Positions 62,886 to 64,000 of a DNA stretch of 64,000 nucleotides are shown here, piece by piece. The notes beneath the pieces are model-generated. The model saw only the letters and a list, made by a program, of their open reading frames with translations, did no database searches and was not told the origin of the DNA. Source of the DNA: Agromyces aureus (lineage in GTDB: Bacteria > Actinomycetota > Actinomycetes > Actinomycetales > Microbacteriaceae); the NCBI RefSeq assembly GCF_001660485.1, contig NZ_CP013979.1:2542001-2606000 (forward strand), read 5' to 3'. Numbering within the stretch: position 1 is the stretch's first letter; the number at the start of each line of letters is the position of its first letter. A program made the position numbers and the translations under genes.

Positions 62886-63835
62886 GTCGCCCTCCTCACG
62901 CGTTCGGCGGCGCGCAGCCGCACGGGCTTCGCCCGCGGGTTCTCGACCTGTTCGGCCTCGCTCGCGAGTTCGGCGCCGCGCACGAGCAGCTTGAACTGCG
63001 GGCGGTGCTCGGGCAGTTCCATCGGCAGGTCGGCCGGAGCCGACGACGTGGAGGCGGCCTGCAGCACGCGCTTGACGATGCGGTCCTCGAGTGACTGGTA
63101 GGCGAGCACGACGATGCGGCCGCCGACGTTCAGCCCCTCGAGGGCGGCGGGCATCGCCCGCTGGAGCACCGAGAGCTCCTCGTTGACCTCGATGCGCAGC
63201 GCCTGGAAGACGCGCTTGGCCGGGTGACCCTGCCGCTGCACGGCAACCGGGGTCGCGTCGTGGATGATCGACACGAGTTCGGCCGATCGCAGGATCGGCT
63301 GGGTCTCGCGAGCCTTCACGATCGCCTTCGCGTATCGCGCCGAGAGCTTCTCCTCGCCGAAGTCCTGGAAGATGTGCCTCAGCTCGGACTCGCTGTACGT
63401 CGCGATGATGTCGGCCGCGGTGCGCCCGGTCGTGCCGTCCATGCGCATGTCGAGGGGCGCGTCCTTGGAATACGCGAATCCGCGCTCGGCGCGGTCGAGC
63501 TGCAGCGACGAGACGCCGAGGTCGAAGAGCACCGCGTCGACCTCGTCGTATCCCTCGGAGCCGATCGCCTCGAGGATGCCGTCGTAGACCGTGTGCACGA
63601 AGCGGGCGCGGTCGCCGAAGCGCGCGAGCCGCTCGCGGGCGATCCCGAGCGCATCGGTGTCGCGGTCGAGTCCGATGACCGTCAGCGACGGGAACCGCTC
63701 GAGCATCGCCGCCGTGTGGCCGCCCATGCCCAGCGTGGCGTCGACGACGACCGCGCCGTCGCGCCGCAGCGCGGGTTCGAGGAGTTCGAGCGTGCGCTCG
63801 AGCATGACCGGTGTGTGGATGCGTTCGATGTCCAT
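62882..63835 (-). CDS. rsmH: 16S rRNA (cytosine-1402-N4)-methyltransferase RsmH
   Basis: SAM-dependent methyltransferase acting on C1402 of 16S rRNA, historically mraW. Motifs are HTPVMLERTLELL, VDATLGMGGHTAAML (SAM loop), GLDRDTDAL, FDLGVSSLQLDRAERGFAY, LDMRMD and RVFQALRIEVNEEL. The length is 317 residues. ATG at 63835 has GGAGG at an ideal distance. It is separated from mraZ by about 100 bases. Confidence 0.96.
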   Translation of the reverse strand: MDIERIHTPVMLERTLELLEPALRRDGAVVVDATLGMGGHTAAMLERFPSLTVIGLDRDTDALGIARERLARFGDRARFVHTVYDGILEAIGSEGYDEVDAVLFDLGVSSLQLDRAERGFAYSKDAPLDMRMDGTTGRTAADIIATYSESELRHIFQDFGEEKLSARYAKAIVKARETQPILRSAELVSIIHDATPVAVQRQGHPAKRVFQALRIEVNEELSVLQRAMPAALEGLNVGGRIVVLAYQSLEDRIVKRVLQAASTSSAPADLPMELPEHRPQFKLLVRGAELASEAEQVENPRAKPVRLRAAERVRRAT

Positions 63836-63938
63836 GATGCCTCCGGGATCGTGTCCGACGGATTCCGATGCCCATCCGTTCGTCCTGTTGCGGGGAAGTG
63901 CAGCAGGCGCGTACGGCTGGGAGTCGCAACCCGTCGAG

Positions 63939-64000
63939 CTAGAAGAGCCCCGGGATCACCTCCTCCGCCGTCTCTGCGAAGGCCGCCTCCTGTTCGGCGA
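63939..64000 (-). CDS. mraZ: MraZ, C-terminal fragment (5' part beyond window)
   Basis: The final 19 codons and TAG stop of a gene entering from beyond the window end. The readable end is AEQEAAFAETAEEVIPGLF, matching the C-terminus of actinobacterial MraZ, the transcriptional regulator that heads the dcw cluster. Position immediately upstream of rsmH supports this. Too little is present for more. Confidence 0.8.
   Translation of the reverse strand, partial: AEQEAAFAETAEEVIPGLF

Noticed and set aside
1..64000. tRNA, rRNA, CRISPR, insertion sequence or prophage features
   Set aside because: Gaps are short and none shows cloverleaf, spacer-repeat, transposase or integrase signatures.

Overview
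The window is high-GC, gene-dense DNA of an actinobacterium, most likely a member of the Microbacteriaceae. The evidence is an actinobacterial division and cell-wall cluster (mraZ-rsmH-ftsL-ftsI-murE-murF-mraY-murD-ftsW-murG-murC-ftsQ-ftsZ-yggS-sepF-yggT-wag31-lspA, no ftsA), an HrcA/CIRCE-controlled dnaJ, a cydABDC block, many GTG/TTG starts, very short intergenic gaps, a MurE without the usual diaminopimelate motif, and a heavily repeated GGATGCCGC/GCGGCATCC word. The family assignment is inference. I see no tRNA, rRNA, CRISPR array, insertion sequence or prophage. No gene-free stretch exceeds about 200 bases; the longest are 15641-15842 and 49655-49844.

Layout. 1-1173 (-): 3' truncated sensor kinase. 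1287-8330 (-): stress/RNA operon hrcA-dnaJ-rsmE-HIT-phoH-ybeY-hemolysin C-like-era, behind a CIRCE operator. 8519-9482 (+): two tandem DUF4870 membrane proteins. 9508-13251 (-): lepA-DUF1990-hemW. 13332-15211 (+): NarL-type kinase/regulator pair, then rpsT. 15843-20062 (-): comEA-comEC-holA. 20200-30481 (-): cydA-cydB-cydD-cydC-pabB-leuS. 30569-32546 (+): BlaI-type repressor, M56-type membrane peptidase and DedA protein. 32543-36635 (-): TetR regulator and a four-gene osmoprotectant-type ABC transporter. 36745-37803 (+): App1/DUF2183 protein. 37877-45493 (-): rluD-like gene, dnaE, hisD, nrdR, pyrD. 45499-64000 (-): lspA, wag31, yggT, sepF, yggS, ftsZ and the mur/fts cluster up to the last codons of mraZ.

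How it fits together. Most of the window is housekeeping: peptidoglycan precursor synthesis and septation (dcw cluster), polar growth (wag31), replication (dnaE, holA), translation and RNA maturation (lepA, leuS, rpsT, ybeY, rsmE, era), protein folding control (hrcA/dnaJ), and biosynthesis (hisD, pyrD, pabB, nrdR control of ribonucleotide reductase). The more distinctive parts are regulatory. A short inverted repeat sits between divergent cydA and a BlaI/M56 pair, which suggests protease-triggered control of cytochrome bd. A perfect 20-bp palindrome lies just ahead of the osmoprotectant transporter, next to a TetR gene. A ComEA/ComEC DNA-uptake pair is joined to holA. Many dcw genes overlap by 4 bases (ATGA/GTGA), implying translational coupling.

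Starts were chosen from Shine-Dalgarno position, overlap with the upstream gene and family length. Where the choice is uncertain the entry says so.
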